Assembly: GCA_964353855.1 (NCBI GenBank)
Contig: CAYGWX010000013.1
Span: 923-46,498, forward strand
Direction of reading: 5' to 3'
Length of the DNA: 45,576 bases
DNA from: CAYGWX01 sp964353855 [NCBI: uncultured bacterium]
Lineage (GTDB): Bacteria > Edwardsbacteria > CAYGWX01
Part shown: piece after piece, positions 7,541 to 16,167 of the stretch
How the letters are laid out: each line of letters begins with the position of its first letter
How positions within the stretch are numbered: position 1 is the first letter of the stretch
The notes under the pieces: generated by a model
Told to the model about the DNA's origin: nothing
The model's database searches: none
Seen by the model: only the letters and a program-made list of their open reading frames with translations
Translations under genes and position numbers: made by a program

Positions 7541-9667
7541 CTAATTCTTAACCAACCGAGCGATTTTTTGTTCAACGTCGCGGCGGTCTTGAGCGCCGGG
7601 GGAGGAAAGGAGATAAGCCCGATACGCTTCAGCGGCCTCCCGGAGACGGCCCTGATCCTCCAAGGCCAAGGCCAGGTTGTATTGGGCAAACGCAAAGGTA
7701 GATTTAAGCCGGATTGCCTCGCGGAAGCAAGGCTCGGCCTCGACCGGCCTCCCCTGGCTCAGGAGGCTGTTTCCCAGGTTGAAGTGGGCGTCCGGCAAGC
7801 CGGGATTCAGGCGAATCGCCATGCGAAACTCCACTTCGGCCTCGGAAAACCTTCCCTGAAGGTCGTAGAGATTTCCAAGCCCGACGTGGGCCTCCGCAAC
7901 CGTAGGGTCCAACCCAAGGGCGGCATGGAACTCCTCCCCGGCCTCCCGAAGCTTACCCAGACGAAGCAAGAGAGAGCCCAGCGCGGACCGGGCTCGAGCG
8001 TGATACGGGTCGGATCGTAACGCAGACCGGTATTCCCGCTCGGCCCCCGCAAGGTCTCCCGCCTCATCCAAGGCAAGGCCGAGGTTGTAATGGGCGTCCG
8101 CGAAGCTCGGATCCAGGCGCAAGGCTTCCCGAAATTCCGCCTCGGACTCTATAAGCTGTCCTCGCTTTCCCAGCGCGATGCCTAAATTGTTATGGGCTCG
8201 AGCCAGCTTGGGCTTGAGCCTCAAGGCCTCCTTAAACTCCCGAAGCGCTTCTTCCGACTCCCCTTTTTTTGCCAGGGCCATCCCATAGTTGTTGTGGGCT
8301 TCGGCATAATCCGGTTTGAGCTCCAGGGCCTGACGAAAGGCGGCCAGGGCCTCTTCAATCCGTCCCTCGGCCAGGAGGGCGTTCCCCAGATTGTTATGCC
8401 CGATAGCCGAGCCCTGAGAGGAGGCGATGATGCCCCGGGCGATGCTCTCCTCGGTCTTCCAGACGGCACACCAGGAAAGGGTGCGCGCGATGAATAGGAA
8501 AAAGACCACGGCGACCAAGGCGAACCAGACCCTCCGGGTCCAGCCCCGGGAACGGCTCCAAACAACCCACGCCCCCCATCCCCCCAAGGCGCAGACTCCA
8601 AGGGAGGGCAGATAGAGCCAGCGCTCGGCCATGATCATCACCCCCGGGATCGGGATCAGGTTGGCGACCGGGACCAACCCGAAGAGGAACCAGGCGAGGA
8701 AGAATCCGGTCCAGGGCTTTCTCCTCAACATTCCTATCGCTGCAACGACCGTCCCCAGAAACAGCCCGAGGCCCCAAAGCACACGGATATCCCACAAACC
8801 CTGGGGAACCGGGACTGTGTGCAGGGGGCTGAGCGCAAGCGGAAAGGCCATCAGCCGGATGTAGCGCATGTAAACCTCTAACATCATCAGAAAATTCGTG
8901 TAGGGCGTCCCCCCCCACCAGGCGGAGCCGGCAGACTGCCCTCCCAGAACTCTTCCACGATATAACCAGTAGCCTGCTGCAACGACCAGGAATGGCAAAA
9001 GCCTTGCCAATTTAGATTTTAGATTTTGGATTTTGGATTTTACGTCTCCCACCACGAATAATTCGTAGATCAGCAGCAACCCGAGAAGGACCAGGCCTGT
9101 CTCCTTGGAAAAGCAGGCGATAAGAAAACCCGATAGCGACCCAAAATACCAAAGGGGCCTGCGCCATCCCTCTGCGTCTCGGTGTTGAACATACCCCCAG
9201 AAGCCCAACAGAATGAACCCCGTGGCCAATAGGTCGGAGCGGCCCAGGAAGGCGATCGCGGCCTCGGCATGGCCGGGATGCACCGCGAACAGCAGGCCGG
9301 CCAAAAACCCCGCTTCGGAACTCCGGGTCGTTTTCCAAACGAGGAGCCACGTTCCCGCAACGCATAAAAGATGAAGGAGAAAGTTGGTCAGGTGGAAGCC
9401 CCAGGGATTCCTCTGCCAAAGGGCGTAGTCCAAGGCGAGAGAGAAGGCCATCACCGGGCGCTGGCCGGTCATGGGATAAATCGCTCCCTCCGCGGGCGAG
9501 CCCTGGGAAAGGAAAAACCGCGAGGGCGGCCAGAGCCCGCGGATGGCCGGATTCCTCACGATGAACTCCTGGTCGTCCCAGACAAAGCCATTACCGAACA
9601 TGGGCCAGAAGGCCAAAAGGGTGAGCAGGATCAAAAGGGGGCCGGCCAAGAATCGCATGGTCTTCAT
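7541..9667 (-). CDS. TMTC-like polytopic membrane protein with 8 TPRs (paralogue A)
   Basis: This 708-residue protein has a hydrophobic N-terminal half of about ten membrane segments and a soluble C-terminal half of TPRs. The first extracytoplasmic loop carries NGFVWDDQEF (D31, D32), and a later segment reads HPGHAEAAIAFLGRSDLLAT. These correspond to the DD loop and the HP.H.EAV..GR.DLL signature of the eukaryotic TMTC1-4 family, GT-C-fold O-mannosyltransferases that act on secreted proteins. About eight TPRs run from residue 422 to the end. By analogy the protein may transfer a sugar from a lipid carrier to exported proteins, with the TPRs holding the acceptor; that role is inference. It is the last of four tandem paralogues (6-base gap to the previous one) and has the most TPRs. 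A heptad DNA repeat lies in frame at about residues 209-219. Confidence 0.85.
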   Translation of the reverse strand: MKTMRFLAGPLLILLTLLAFWPMFGNGFVWDDQEFIVRNPAIRGLWPPSRFFLSQGSPAEGAIYPMTGQRPVMAFSLALDYALWQRNPWGFHLTNFLLHLLCVAGTWLLVWKTTRSSEAGFLAGLLFAVHPGHAEAAIAFLGRSDLLATGFILLGFWGYVQHRDAEGWRRPLWYFGSLSGFLIACFSKETGLVLLGLLLIYELFVVGDVKSKIQNLKSKLARLLPFLVVAAGYWLYRGRVLGGQSAGSAWWGGTPYTNFLMMLEVYMRYIRLMAFPLALSPLHTVPVPQGLWDIRVLWGLGLFLGTVVAAIGMLRRKPWTGFFLAWFLFGLVPVANLIPIPGVMIMAERWLYLPSLGVCALGGWGAWVVWSRSRGWTRRVWFALVAVVFFLFIARTLSWCAVWKTEESIARGIIASSQGSAIGHNNLGNALLAEGRIEEALAAFRQALELKPDYAEAHNNYGMALAKKGESEEALREFKEALRLKPKLARAHNNLGIALGKRGQLIESEAEFREALRLDPSFADAHYNLGLALDEAGDLAGAEREYRSALRSDPYHARARSALGSLLLRLGKLREAGEEFHAALGLDPTVAEAHVGLGNLYDLQGRFSEAEVEFRMAIRLNPGLPDAHFNLGNSLLSQGRPVEAEPCFREAIRLKSTFAFAQYNLALALEDQGRLREAAEAYRAYLLSSPGAQDRRDVEQKIARLVKN
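9011..9042. repeat. In-frame heptanucleotide array inside TMTC-like gene A
   Basis: About four and a half copies of a 7-bp unit (TTTAGAT, then TTTGGAT). Read on the minus strand in the gene's frame it encodes KSKIQNLKSK, placed in a loop between two membrane segments. Such T-rich heptads are usually intergenic in bacteria; the other three paralogues lack it. Confidence 0.85.
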
Positions 9668-9673
9668 GAACCC

Positions 9674-11614
9674 CTACTTCCCCGAGACAGTCTCCCTTTT
9701 CAAATCCCGAAGCACCGCTTCCACCTGAGCTCGAGGCTGACCGCCCTTGGAAAGGAAGGCCTCCAGGATCCCCAGCGCTTCCTCCCTTCTCCCCTGAGGG
9801 ACGAGCACCAGCGCCAGGTTGATGCAGGGACCGGCAAAGAGGGAGTCCAGCCGGATGGCCACCCGGTATTCCCCCTCAGCCCGGAAATAGTCCCCCTGCC
9901 ACGCGAAAACATTGCCCAGATTGTTATGCGCCTGAACGTAATCCGGCCTCAGGCGAATGGCCTCCTGATATTCCTTCTCGGCCCGTTGAAATTCCTTCCT
10001 GTCCTCATATACTGTGCCGAGGTTGTAATGGGCCTCGGCATAGTCCGGGTTCAAGCGAAGGGCCTGGCGATATTCCTCCTCGGCACGCTCCCATGCCCCC
10101 TGGGCCGCTAGCAGGTTGCCCAGGTTGTTGTGAGGCTCGGCATAGCCCGGGTTGAGCCGTAAGGCCTCGCGGTATTCCTGATCCGCCTCCTCGCACTTCC
10201 CCATCCTGGCGAACACCACCCCTATATTGTTGTAGGCCTTGGCATAATCCGGTTTCAGCCGGATAGCCTGACTATATAAGCCCTCGGCACCGTCCAAGTC
10301 TCCCTTCTGGGCCAGGGCATTCGCCAGATTATAGTATCCGAGGGCGGTACGGGGGGCTTGGGCGACAAGGGCCCGGGCCAGGCTTTCCTCGGTGCGCCAG
10401 ACCGGGTTCCAGGAGATATGCCTCCAGAGCAGAAGGGAAAGGAGGGCGCAGCCACCGACCAGGATGAAAGCTTTTCCCCAAGCCTCTGCCCTGGCCCACA
10501 AAAAGTTAAAACCCAAGCCCGCAATAAGGCATCCTCCCACCGAAGGCAGGTAGAGCCAGCGTTCTGCCACCACCGGACCAGGCAGACCGCCCAGTCCCTT
10601 CAGCCCCGAAAGCGGCAGAAGCCAACCTCCGAGCACGAGCAATATCCCCGAAAGGAACCACCCCAGAGGCAGGGCTATCCGGGCATCCCGCTTCCAAAAA
10701 AGAAGGAGAGCCCAGAGCATAAAACACAAACTCAGAAAACCCAGAAACGCTTTTCCATCCGAACCGGGGCCGGGAGCCGAAACCTCGTACCAGGGCGAGA
10801 GACGGAGGGGAAAAAGGAAGAGTCGAAGGTATTCGGCAAAAGCGCCGAAGAGGGCTTTGACGCCAAAGGCCGGATTCCCACTCCACCAGGTGAATCGCGT
10901 CGGCTCTCCGGCCAAAATAGAATGTCGGTAAATCCCGTAGAATAACGCGACTAATACGAAAGGGGTTACTCGAATGACCGACGAACGCCAATTACCCCCC
11001 TCAGCTTTTTGGCGAAGCCCCTCCAGGAAAAGGACGATTCCCAGAAAACCCAGGGTTGTCTCCTTGGCGAGGCAGCCCAGGAGGAAGCTTCCCAGGCTCA
11101 ACCCATATAGAAGGGGCTTGCGCTTGCCCTGCCACGAGCTCAGGTAGGCCAGAGCGGCCAAGAGGACGAAGGCCGTGGCCAGAAGATCGGAGCGTCCCAG
11201 GAAGGCTATCACGGCCTCCCCGTGCCCGGGATGAATGACGAACAGGGCGCCCGCCGCAAACGCGGGTGCCTGATCTCGAAAAAGGTTTCGGGTAAGAAAG
11301 AAGATCTCCAGGGTACAGCTCAGATGAAGAAGCAAGTTCGCCAGATGATAGCCCCACGGATTCCCCTTCCAGAGGGCATAATTCAGGGCAAAGGACAAAG
11401 CGACGACCGGACGCTGTCCAAGCCAGGGGTACCCTGGCCCGGGGCAACCCCAGAGATAAGTAGGCGGCCAGAGGGAACGGATCGCCCTGTTTTTGACGAT
11501 GAATTCCTGGTCGTCCCAGACGAAGTCGTTCTGAAACATCGACCAATAGGCCCCCAAGGAAAGGAGAGCCAGCAATATCAAAAGGAATGGTGGTAGAAAC
11601 GATTTAAGGTTCAT
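9674..11614 (-). CDS. TMTC-like polytopic membrane protein with 6 TPRs (paralogue B)
   Basis: This 646-residue paralogue of the neighbouring genes has the DD motif in FVWDDQEF (D34, D35), the HPGHGEAVIAFLGRSDLLAT signature near residue 130 and about ten predicted membrane segments up to about residue 415. About six TPRs follow. The C-terminal tail RAQVEAVLRDLKRE matches a short conserved signature found at the end of all four copies. The start codon lies inside the end of paralogue C (11-base overlap), which implies translational coupling. The role is inferred to be a GT-C-type membrane glycosyltransferase; donor and acceptor are unknown. Confidence 0.83.
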   Translation of the reverse strand: MNLKSFLPPFLLILLALLSLGAYWSMFQNDFVWDDQEFIVKNRAIRSLWPPTYLWGCPGPGYPWLGQRPVVALSFALNYALWKGNPWGYHLANLLLHLSCTLEIFFLTRNLFRDQAPAFAAGALFVIHPGHGEAVIAFLGRSDLLATAFVLLAALAYLSSWQGKRKPLLYGLSLGSFLLGCLAKETTLGFLGIVLFLEGLRQKAEGGNWRSSVIRVTPFVLVALFYGIYRHSILAGEPTRFTWWSGNPAFGVKALFGAFAEYLRLFLFPLRLSPWYEVSAPGPGSDGKAFLGFLSLCFMLWALLLFWKRDARIALPLGWFLSGILLVLGGWLLPLSGLKGLGGLPGPVVAERWLYLPSVGGCLIAGLGFNFLWARAEAWGKAFILVGGCALLSLLLWRHISWNPVWRTEESLARALVAQAPRTALGYYNLANALAQKGDLDGAEGLYSQAIRLKPDYAKAYNNIGVVFARMGKCEEADQEYREALRLNPGYAEPHNNLGNLLAAQGAWERAEEEYRQALRLNPDYAEAHYNLGTVYEDRKEFQRAEKEYQEAIRLRPDYVQAHNNLGNVFAWQGDYFRAEGEYRVAIRLDSLFAGPCINLALVLVPQGRREEALGILEAFLSKGGQPRAQVEAVLRDLKRETVSGK

Positions 11615-13448
11615 TCGGTCGGATGCCGGTCCCCTTTTCCAAGCTCCTAATCCTAGCCTCGACTATCCCCCGATCCCGGGCGTAAGGGGCGTAAACGAGA
11701 TAGCGCCGGTACTCCTCCACAGCTTCTTGAATACGAACTTGCTCTTCGAGAGCGATCCCCAGGTTAAAGTAGGCATCGGCCAGAGAGGGATCGAGCCGGG
11801 TGGCCTCGCGAAAGGCCTTCTCCGCCTCCCCCGGCTCTCCTGTCCGCCCCAGCGCGAGCCCGAGGTTATAGTGAACCTCCGCCAGATGGGGCTTGAGCCG
11901 AATCGCTTCACGCAACTCGCGAACGGCCTCCGGGAATTCCCCCCTCCTCGCAAGGGTAATGCCGAGGCTACTGTGCGCTTCGGCATAATCTGGTTTAGAG
12001 CGAATCGCTTCGCGGAACTCGGCCTCGGCTTCGGCATCGCGTCCCTGTTTCCGTAAGACGATCCCCAAGTTGTTATGTGCCAGGAAATACGTCGGTTTGG
12101 AGCGAAGGGACTCCCGAAGCTGTATTTCAGCTTCAGCCATCTTGCCTTGATTGAGAAGCACGTTTCCGAGGTTATTCCTGCCGACATGGCTATTGGGGCT
12201 GGTTGCCACAATAGCTTGAGCTACGCTCTCCTCAGACCTCCATGCAGAAGCCCACAGGAAGGTGCGGATTCCAAACAGGGCCAGGGCCAGCATAACGAGT
12301 CCGACCCAGGCCTTTCGTGTCCATCCCTGCGCTCGGTTAAAAAGAACCCAAATCCCCCACCCCCCCAGGATGCAAGCCCCGACAGATGGAAGATAGAGCC
12401 ATCGCTCGGCAAGAATCATCCCGGGGATGGGAATGAGATTGGCCACGGGAAGCAGGCCGAGGAGAAACCACGAAATCCAAAACCCTATCCGGGGTTGTCG
12501 CCTGAGAGCCCAAATCGCTGTGCAGAGTGTGCCGAACAGCAGGATCCCCCCGAAAAGGACGTTCGCATCCCAGAAGCTCTGAGGAACCGGGACCGTATGC
12601 AGGGGGCTCAACCTCAGAGGGAAAACCATGAGAAGCAGATACCTGGCATAAACCTCGAACATCATTAAAAAATTCTTTTCCGGGCTCCCCCCCCACCATT
12701 CCGTGCCTGCGGCCTGGCCTCCCAAGACCTTACCCCGGTGAAACCAATAGAGCAGGGCCACGAGGAGAAAAGGGACGAGCCTCAGACAGGGCTTCAGGAG
12801 GGGGAGATGTTCTCGTCTAAGAAGCCAGAGCTTATAGACGACCAAAATGCCGAGGAGCATTAGGCCAGATTCCTTGGAAAAACAGGCCAGAAGATAGCTC
12901 ACGATCGCACCCAAATACCAAAGCCACTTGGACCACCCGGATTTTCGCTCCTGGACGGCATAGGCCCAAAACCCGGTGAGCACGAACAATGTGGCCAAGA
13001 GGTCGGAGCGACCAAGGAAAGCGATGACGCCTTCGGCATGTCCCGGATGAAGGGCGAAAAGGGCCCCGGCCAGAAAACCAGCCTCCCGGCTTTGGCTCAT
13101 GCGCCAGGAGAACAGAGCGACGAGAAAGACGCAGAGGAGGTGGAGGATGAGATTGGTCAGGTGATAGCCAACAGGATTCAGCCTCCAGAAACGATAGTCC
13201 AAGGCCAGGGAAAAGGTCATGAGCGGACGCTGGCCGGTTATGGGATAGATCGTCCCCTCCTCCACGGCTCCCAGGGATTGAAAGAATCGTGAAAGAGGCA
13301 AGAGGCTTCGGAGGAGTGGATCCCCCACAATGAACTGTTGGTCGTCCCACACGAAGCCGTTCCCGAACATCGGCCAATAAGCCAGGATGCAAAGCAGGCT
13401 CAAAGCGATCCAAAGCCAGAGGGTTTGTATCCTTGGATTTTCGCTCAA
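11604..13448 (-). CDS. TMTC-like polytopic membrane protein with 5 TPRs (paralogue C)
   Basis: This 614-residue paralogue carries FVWDDQQF (D35, D36) and HPGHAEGVIAFLGRSDLLAT, about ten membrane segments, then about five TPRs and the tail signature RGIVEARIRSLEK. The frame appears to open with a TTG (complement of 13446-13448) 6 bases after paralogue D stops; no ATG fits upstream of the first membrane segment, so the TTG is the best start. It overlaps paralogue B by 11 bases. Among the four copies it looks closest to A (shared ILLFGTL/LHTVPVPQ region), suggesting A and C arose from a later duplication than B and D. Confidence 0.82.
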   Translation of the reverse strand: MSENPRIQTLWLWIALSLLCILAYWPMFGNGFVWDDQQFIVGDPLLRSLLPLSRFFQSLGAVEEGTIYPITGQRPLMTFSLALDYRFWRLNPVGYHLTNLILHLLCVFLVALFSWRMSQSREAGFLAGALFALHPGHAEGVIAFLGRSDLLATLFVLTGFWAYAVQERKSGWSKWLWYLGAIVSYLLACFSKESGLMLLGILVVYKLWLLRREHLPLLKPCLRLVPFLLVALLYWFHRGKVLGGQAAGTEWWGGSPEKNFLMMFEVYARYLLLMVFPLRLSPLHTVPVPQSFWDANVLFGGILLFGTLCTAIWALRRQPRIGFWISWFLLGLLPVANLIPIPGMILAERWLYLPSVGACILGGWGIWVLFNRAQGWTRKAWVGLVMLALALFGIRTFLWASAWRSEESVAQAIVATSPNSHVGRNNLGNVLLNQGKMAEAEIQLRESLRSKPTYFLAHNNLGIVLRKQGRDAEAEAEFREAIRSKPDYAEAHSSLGITLARRGEFPEAVRELREAIRLKPHLAEVHYNLGLALGRTGEPGEAEKAFREATRLDPSLADAYFNLGIALEEQVRIQEAVEEYRRYLVYAPYARDRGIVEARIRSLEKGTGIRPNEP

Positions 13449-13454
13449 GGCCGC

Positions 13455-15263
13455 CTACCACCCCCTTAATTTCCGGATCATCGCCTCGACCTCAATCCGA
13501 TTCGTCCCTCCGTGTTCCAGATAGCCTTCCAGGGCCTGAGCCGCCTCCTCCTTCTTCCCTTGACGATTCAAGGATAGCGCCAGATTATAGTAGGCCCCGG
13601 TGAAATCGGGTGCGCGGCGGATGGCCTCGCGATACTCCGTCTCAGCCTCGGCGGACTGCCCCAGGTCGTCGAGGACGTTCCCGAGGTTCACTCGTGCCCT
13701 AACATGCTCCGGGGCCAAACGCACAGCCTCGCGCAACTCCGATTCCGACTCCGAAAGCCGGCCCTGTTGGTAGAGGATCGTGCCGAGATTGTTGTGGTAG
13801 GAGGGATTCTTGGACTGGATCTGGATGGCGGCCCGGTATTCTTGAACGGCCTCCTGAGCACGGCCCATGTCCTGGAGCGTGATCGCAAAATTGTAATGCA
13901 CCCAGGCCAGGTTGGGCTTCAAACGGATCGCCCGATGGTACTCCTCCACCGCGCCGTTAAAGTTCCCTTCTTCTGCCAGGCCGGCCCCCATCACCGTATG
14001 TCCGAGAAAGCTGTCCGGAAACCGGGAAAGGATGGTTTGGCCGAGCGCGCGTTGGGTTTTCCACGCCGAAGCCCAGGTGAACGTCCGCAGCCCGAAGAGA
14101 AGCAAGACGATGACCCCCAGGCCGGTCCAGAGCCCGCGGAAGCTCGGTTTTTTCCTGTCCCGCAGCCAGCGCCATCCTCCGGCTCCGGCCAGGCAGACAG
14201 CCACGGAGGGCAGGTAAAGCCAACGCTCAGCGATCATTGTCCCGGGGAGAACCCCCCAGAACTTTGGACCGAAGCCGATGAGGAACCAAGCGAGGAGGAC
14301 GGGGGAGAGTCCGAGGGCAAACCAGCCCAACAGGAAGGCCCCCCGAGAGGAACGGCGGAGAAGGAGGGGGAAGGCTACCAGGCTCAGGAGGGCCAGGCTC
14401 AAGCCGAAGCCTATCCAAAGATTCAAACCGGCAAGCTGTTCGAGCTCATACCAGGGAGAAAGCCAGCCCGGGAGGAACGATAAACGGAAATACTCCCCGT
14501 AGGCGGCGAACACCAAAAGGGCGTTTTTCACCGGACCGCCCCCCCACCAGCGGACTTTGTCCTCCAGGCCCCCGGCCGTGGCAGCGCGAAAGACACCGTA
14601 GAGGATCAAAACCAAAACGAAGGGCAGCCAGCCGAGGAGGGTTTTCTTCCGCGTTCCACGGGCAAGCTGCCCCTGGATCAGGTTCCAGAGGAGGAGCAGG
14701 GCCGGAAAAGCCGCCGCCGTATCCTTGGAGAGGCAGGCCAGGGCAAAAGCGGCGAGGCTCATCCCATAGAGTCCCCTCCTGATAAGGCCACGGGCCTTCT
14801 GGGAGCCAAGGTAAGCCAGAAATCCCCAGAGGAGAAAAGCGGTAGCCAGAAGGTCGGATCGCCCGAGGAAGGAAATCACGGCTTCGGCGTGGCCGGGATG
14901 GACGGCGAAAAGCGTTCCGGCGAACAAGGCGACAGGACGGTTTTTAAACAAAGCCTTCCCCAGAAAAACGACCCCCAGGACGCAGAGGAGATGAAGAAGA
15001 AGGTTGGTGAGATGATAGCCCCAGGGTTGGAGCCCGTAGAGGCGGAAATCCAGGGCGTAGGAGAGCATCAAAAGGGGTCTCTGGCCCAGGCCAGGAGGTG
15101 CGTCCAGGAAGCGGGCTGGGGGCCAGAGGCCGCGGATGGCCCCGTTGTCGCGGATGAAGACCAGGTCGTCCCAGACGAACCCGTTTGAAAACATCGGCCA
15201 GAAGACCAGGACGCAGAGCAGAATGAGCCCGGCCGTTCCCAGCCCTTCCCAAAGGGTCCGCAT
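13455..15263 (-). CDS. TMTC-like polytopic membrane protein with 5 TPRs (paralogue D)
   Basis: This 602-residue protein is the first of the four-gene run. It has NGFVWDDLVF (D32, D33), HPGHAEAVISFLGRSDLLAT, about ten membrane segments to about residue 400, then about five TPRs and the tail IEVEAMIRKLRGW. Its start is an ATG. TPR number rises along the operon from five here and in C, to six in B and eight in A. A role as a membrane-embedded glycosyltransferase of the TMTC/GT-C type is likely from the motifs but untested; a plain TPR scaffold with a degenerate enzyme core is the alternative. Confidence 0.83.
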   Translation of the reverse strand: MRTLWEGLGTAGLILLCVLVFWPMFSNGFVWDDLVFIRDNGAIRGLWPPARFLDAPPGLGQRPLLMLSYALDFRLYGLQPWGYHLTNLLLHLLCVLGVVFLGKALFKNRPVALFAGTLFAVHPGHAEAVISFLGRSDLLATAFLLWGFLAYLGSQKARGLIRRGLYGMSLAAFALACLSKDTAAAFPALLLLWNLIQGQLARGTRKKTLLGWLPFVLVLILYGVFRAATAGGLEDKVRWWGGGPVKNALLVFAAYGEYFRLSFLPGWLSPWYELEQLAGLNLWIGFGLSLALLSLVAFPLLLRRSSRGAFLLGWFALGLSPVLLAWFLIGFGPKFWGVLPGTMIAERWLYLPSVAVCLAGAGGWRWLRDRKKPSFRGLWTGLGVIVLLLFGLRTFTWASAWKTQRALGQTILSRFPDSFLGHTVMGAGLAEEGNFNGAVEEYHRAIRLKPNLAWVHYNFAITLQDMGRAQEAVQEYRAAIQIQSKNPSYHNNLGTILYQQGRLSESESELREAVRLAPEHVRARVNLGNVLDDLGQSAEAETEYREAIRRAPDFTGAYYNLALSLNRQGKKEEAAQALEGYLEHGGTNRIEVEAMIRKLRGW

Positions 15264-15323
15264 CTCAGTCCGTTCGTTGTGCTTCCTTTTTCCCGTTGCG
15301 GCTTCCTCCCTTTAAGATAACAG

Positions 15324-15366
15324 ATGCTCCTGCCCTCCCCCAAGGGCTCGGGAGGACGGGGAGCAT
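15324..15366 (-). terminator. Imperfect hairpin between the HD-GYP gene and the TMTC-like run
   Basis: ATGCTCC (15324-15330) pairs with GGAGCAT (15360-15366), and CCTCCC (15334-15339) with GGGAGG (15350-15355), around a CAAGGGCT-type loop. The minus strand has only a weak T-rich stretch afterwards, so it may attenuate rather than end transcription. Confidence 0.4.
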
Positions 15367-15403
15367 TTTCACGAATGCGGCCTGGCCCGCGAAGGCGAGG
15401 GAA

Positions 15404-16072
15404 TTACTCTAAGAAAGCCCGCACGATCTCCGGGTCGAACTGAACGCCGGCGAGCTTCCGGAGCTCCTCCCGGGCTTGCTCTTCGCTTTTCTTCTTGCGG
15501 TAGGGCCGTCCGGCAAGCATCGCCTCATAGGCGTCGGCCACGGTGATGATCCGTGCGGCGAGGGAGATTTCGCTCTGGGCCAGGCCGGAAGGGTACCCCC
15601 GTCCGTCGAAGTGCTCGTGATGTTCTCGCACCGCCGGGAGAATCAGGCGAAGCTCCTCAAACGGAGAAAGGAGCAGGACGCCTCCCTCCACATGCCCGCG
15701 CACCAGCTTCATCTCCTCCGGGGTGAGGATCCCCTTTTTCATCAGGATCTCCTCTTTGACCGCGAACTTCCCGAAATCGTGAAGCAGGCAGGCCATGCGC
15801 AAAAGCTCAATCTCCCCCTGACCGAACCCCCCCAGCTTTCGGGCCACCTCCAGGGCGAAGCGCGACACGTTGTTGGAATGCCCTGTTCTCCAGGGTACAC
15901 GGCAGTCCAGGATGGTGGCTACCGCCTCCAATTCCTTTTGCAGGTCTTCCCCCTGCTTTTTCAGGGCCAGCCGGAGCTTCTCCACCACCTCGGCCACTCC
16001 GGGCTGTTTGACGACCACCTGCCTGGCTTTAAGCCAGTTAGCGAAGCTGTTGAATCCCTCGCAGTCTAGCAT
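15404..16072 (-). CDS. HD-GYP domain phosphohydrolase
   Basis: This 222-residue protein is almost entirely one HD-GYP domain, a metal-dependent phosphodiesterase fold that in characterised members degrades cyclic di-GMP. The conserved elements are H in RTGHSNNVS, the HD pair in LLHDFGKFAV, H in RGHVEGGV, the HH pair in REHHEHFDGRGYP (GYP motif intact) and D in TVADAYEAM. About 60 residues precede the domain and form a short helical or coiled region (VVEKLRLALKKQGEDLQKE). There is no receiver or membrane segment, so any signal input must come from a partner. It sits between the KDO operon and the TMTC-like genes on the same strand and could be co-expressed with either. No GGDEF or EAL protein is in the window. 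Confidence 0.9.
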   Translation of the reverse strand: MLDCEGFNSFANWLKARQVVVKQPGVAEVVEKLRLALKKQGEDLQKELEAVATILDCRVPWRTGHSNNVSRFALEVARKLGGFGQGEIELLRMACLLHDFGKFAVKEEILMKKGILTPEEMKLVRGHVEGGVLLLSPFEELRLILPAVREHHEHFDGRGYPSGLAQSEISLAARIITVADAYEAMLAGRPYRKKKSEEQAREELRKLAGVQFDPEIVRAFLE

Positions 16073-16167
16073 GATATCCTGGGAATGTGACGTTAACCGT
16101 CCACCCTAAAATCCATATGATTTGCATCCCGTTTTAACGAAAAGTTGACCGAATTGCTCGTCGGCAC

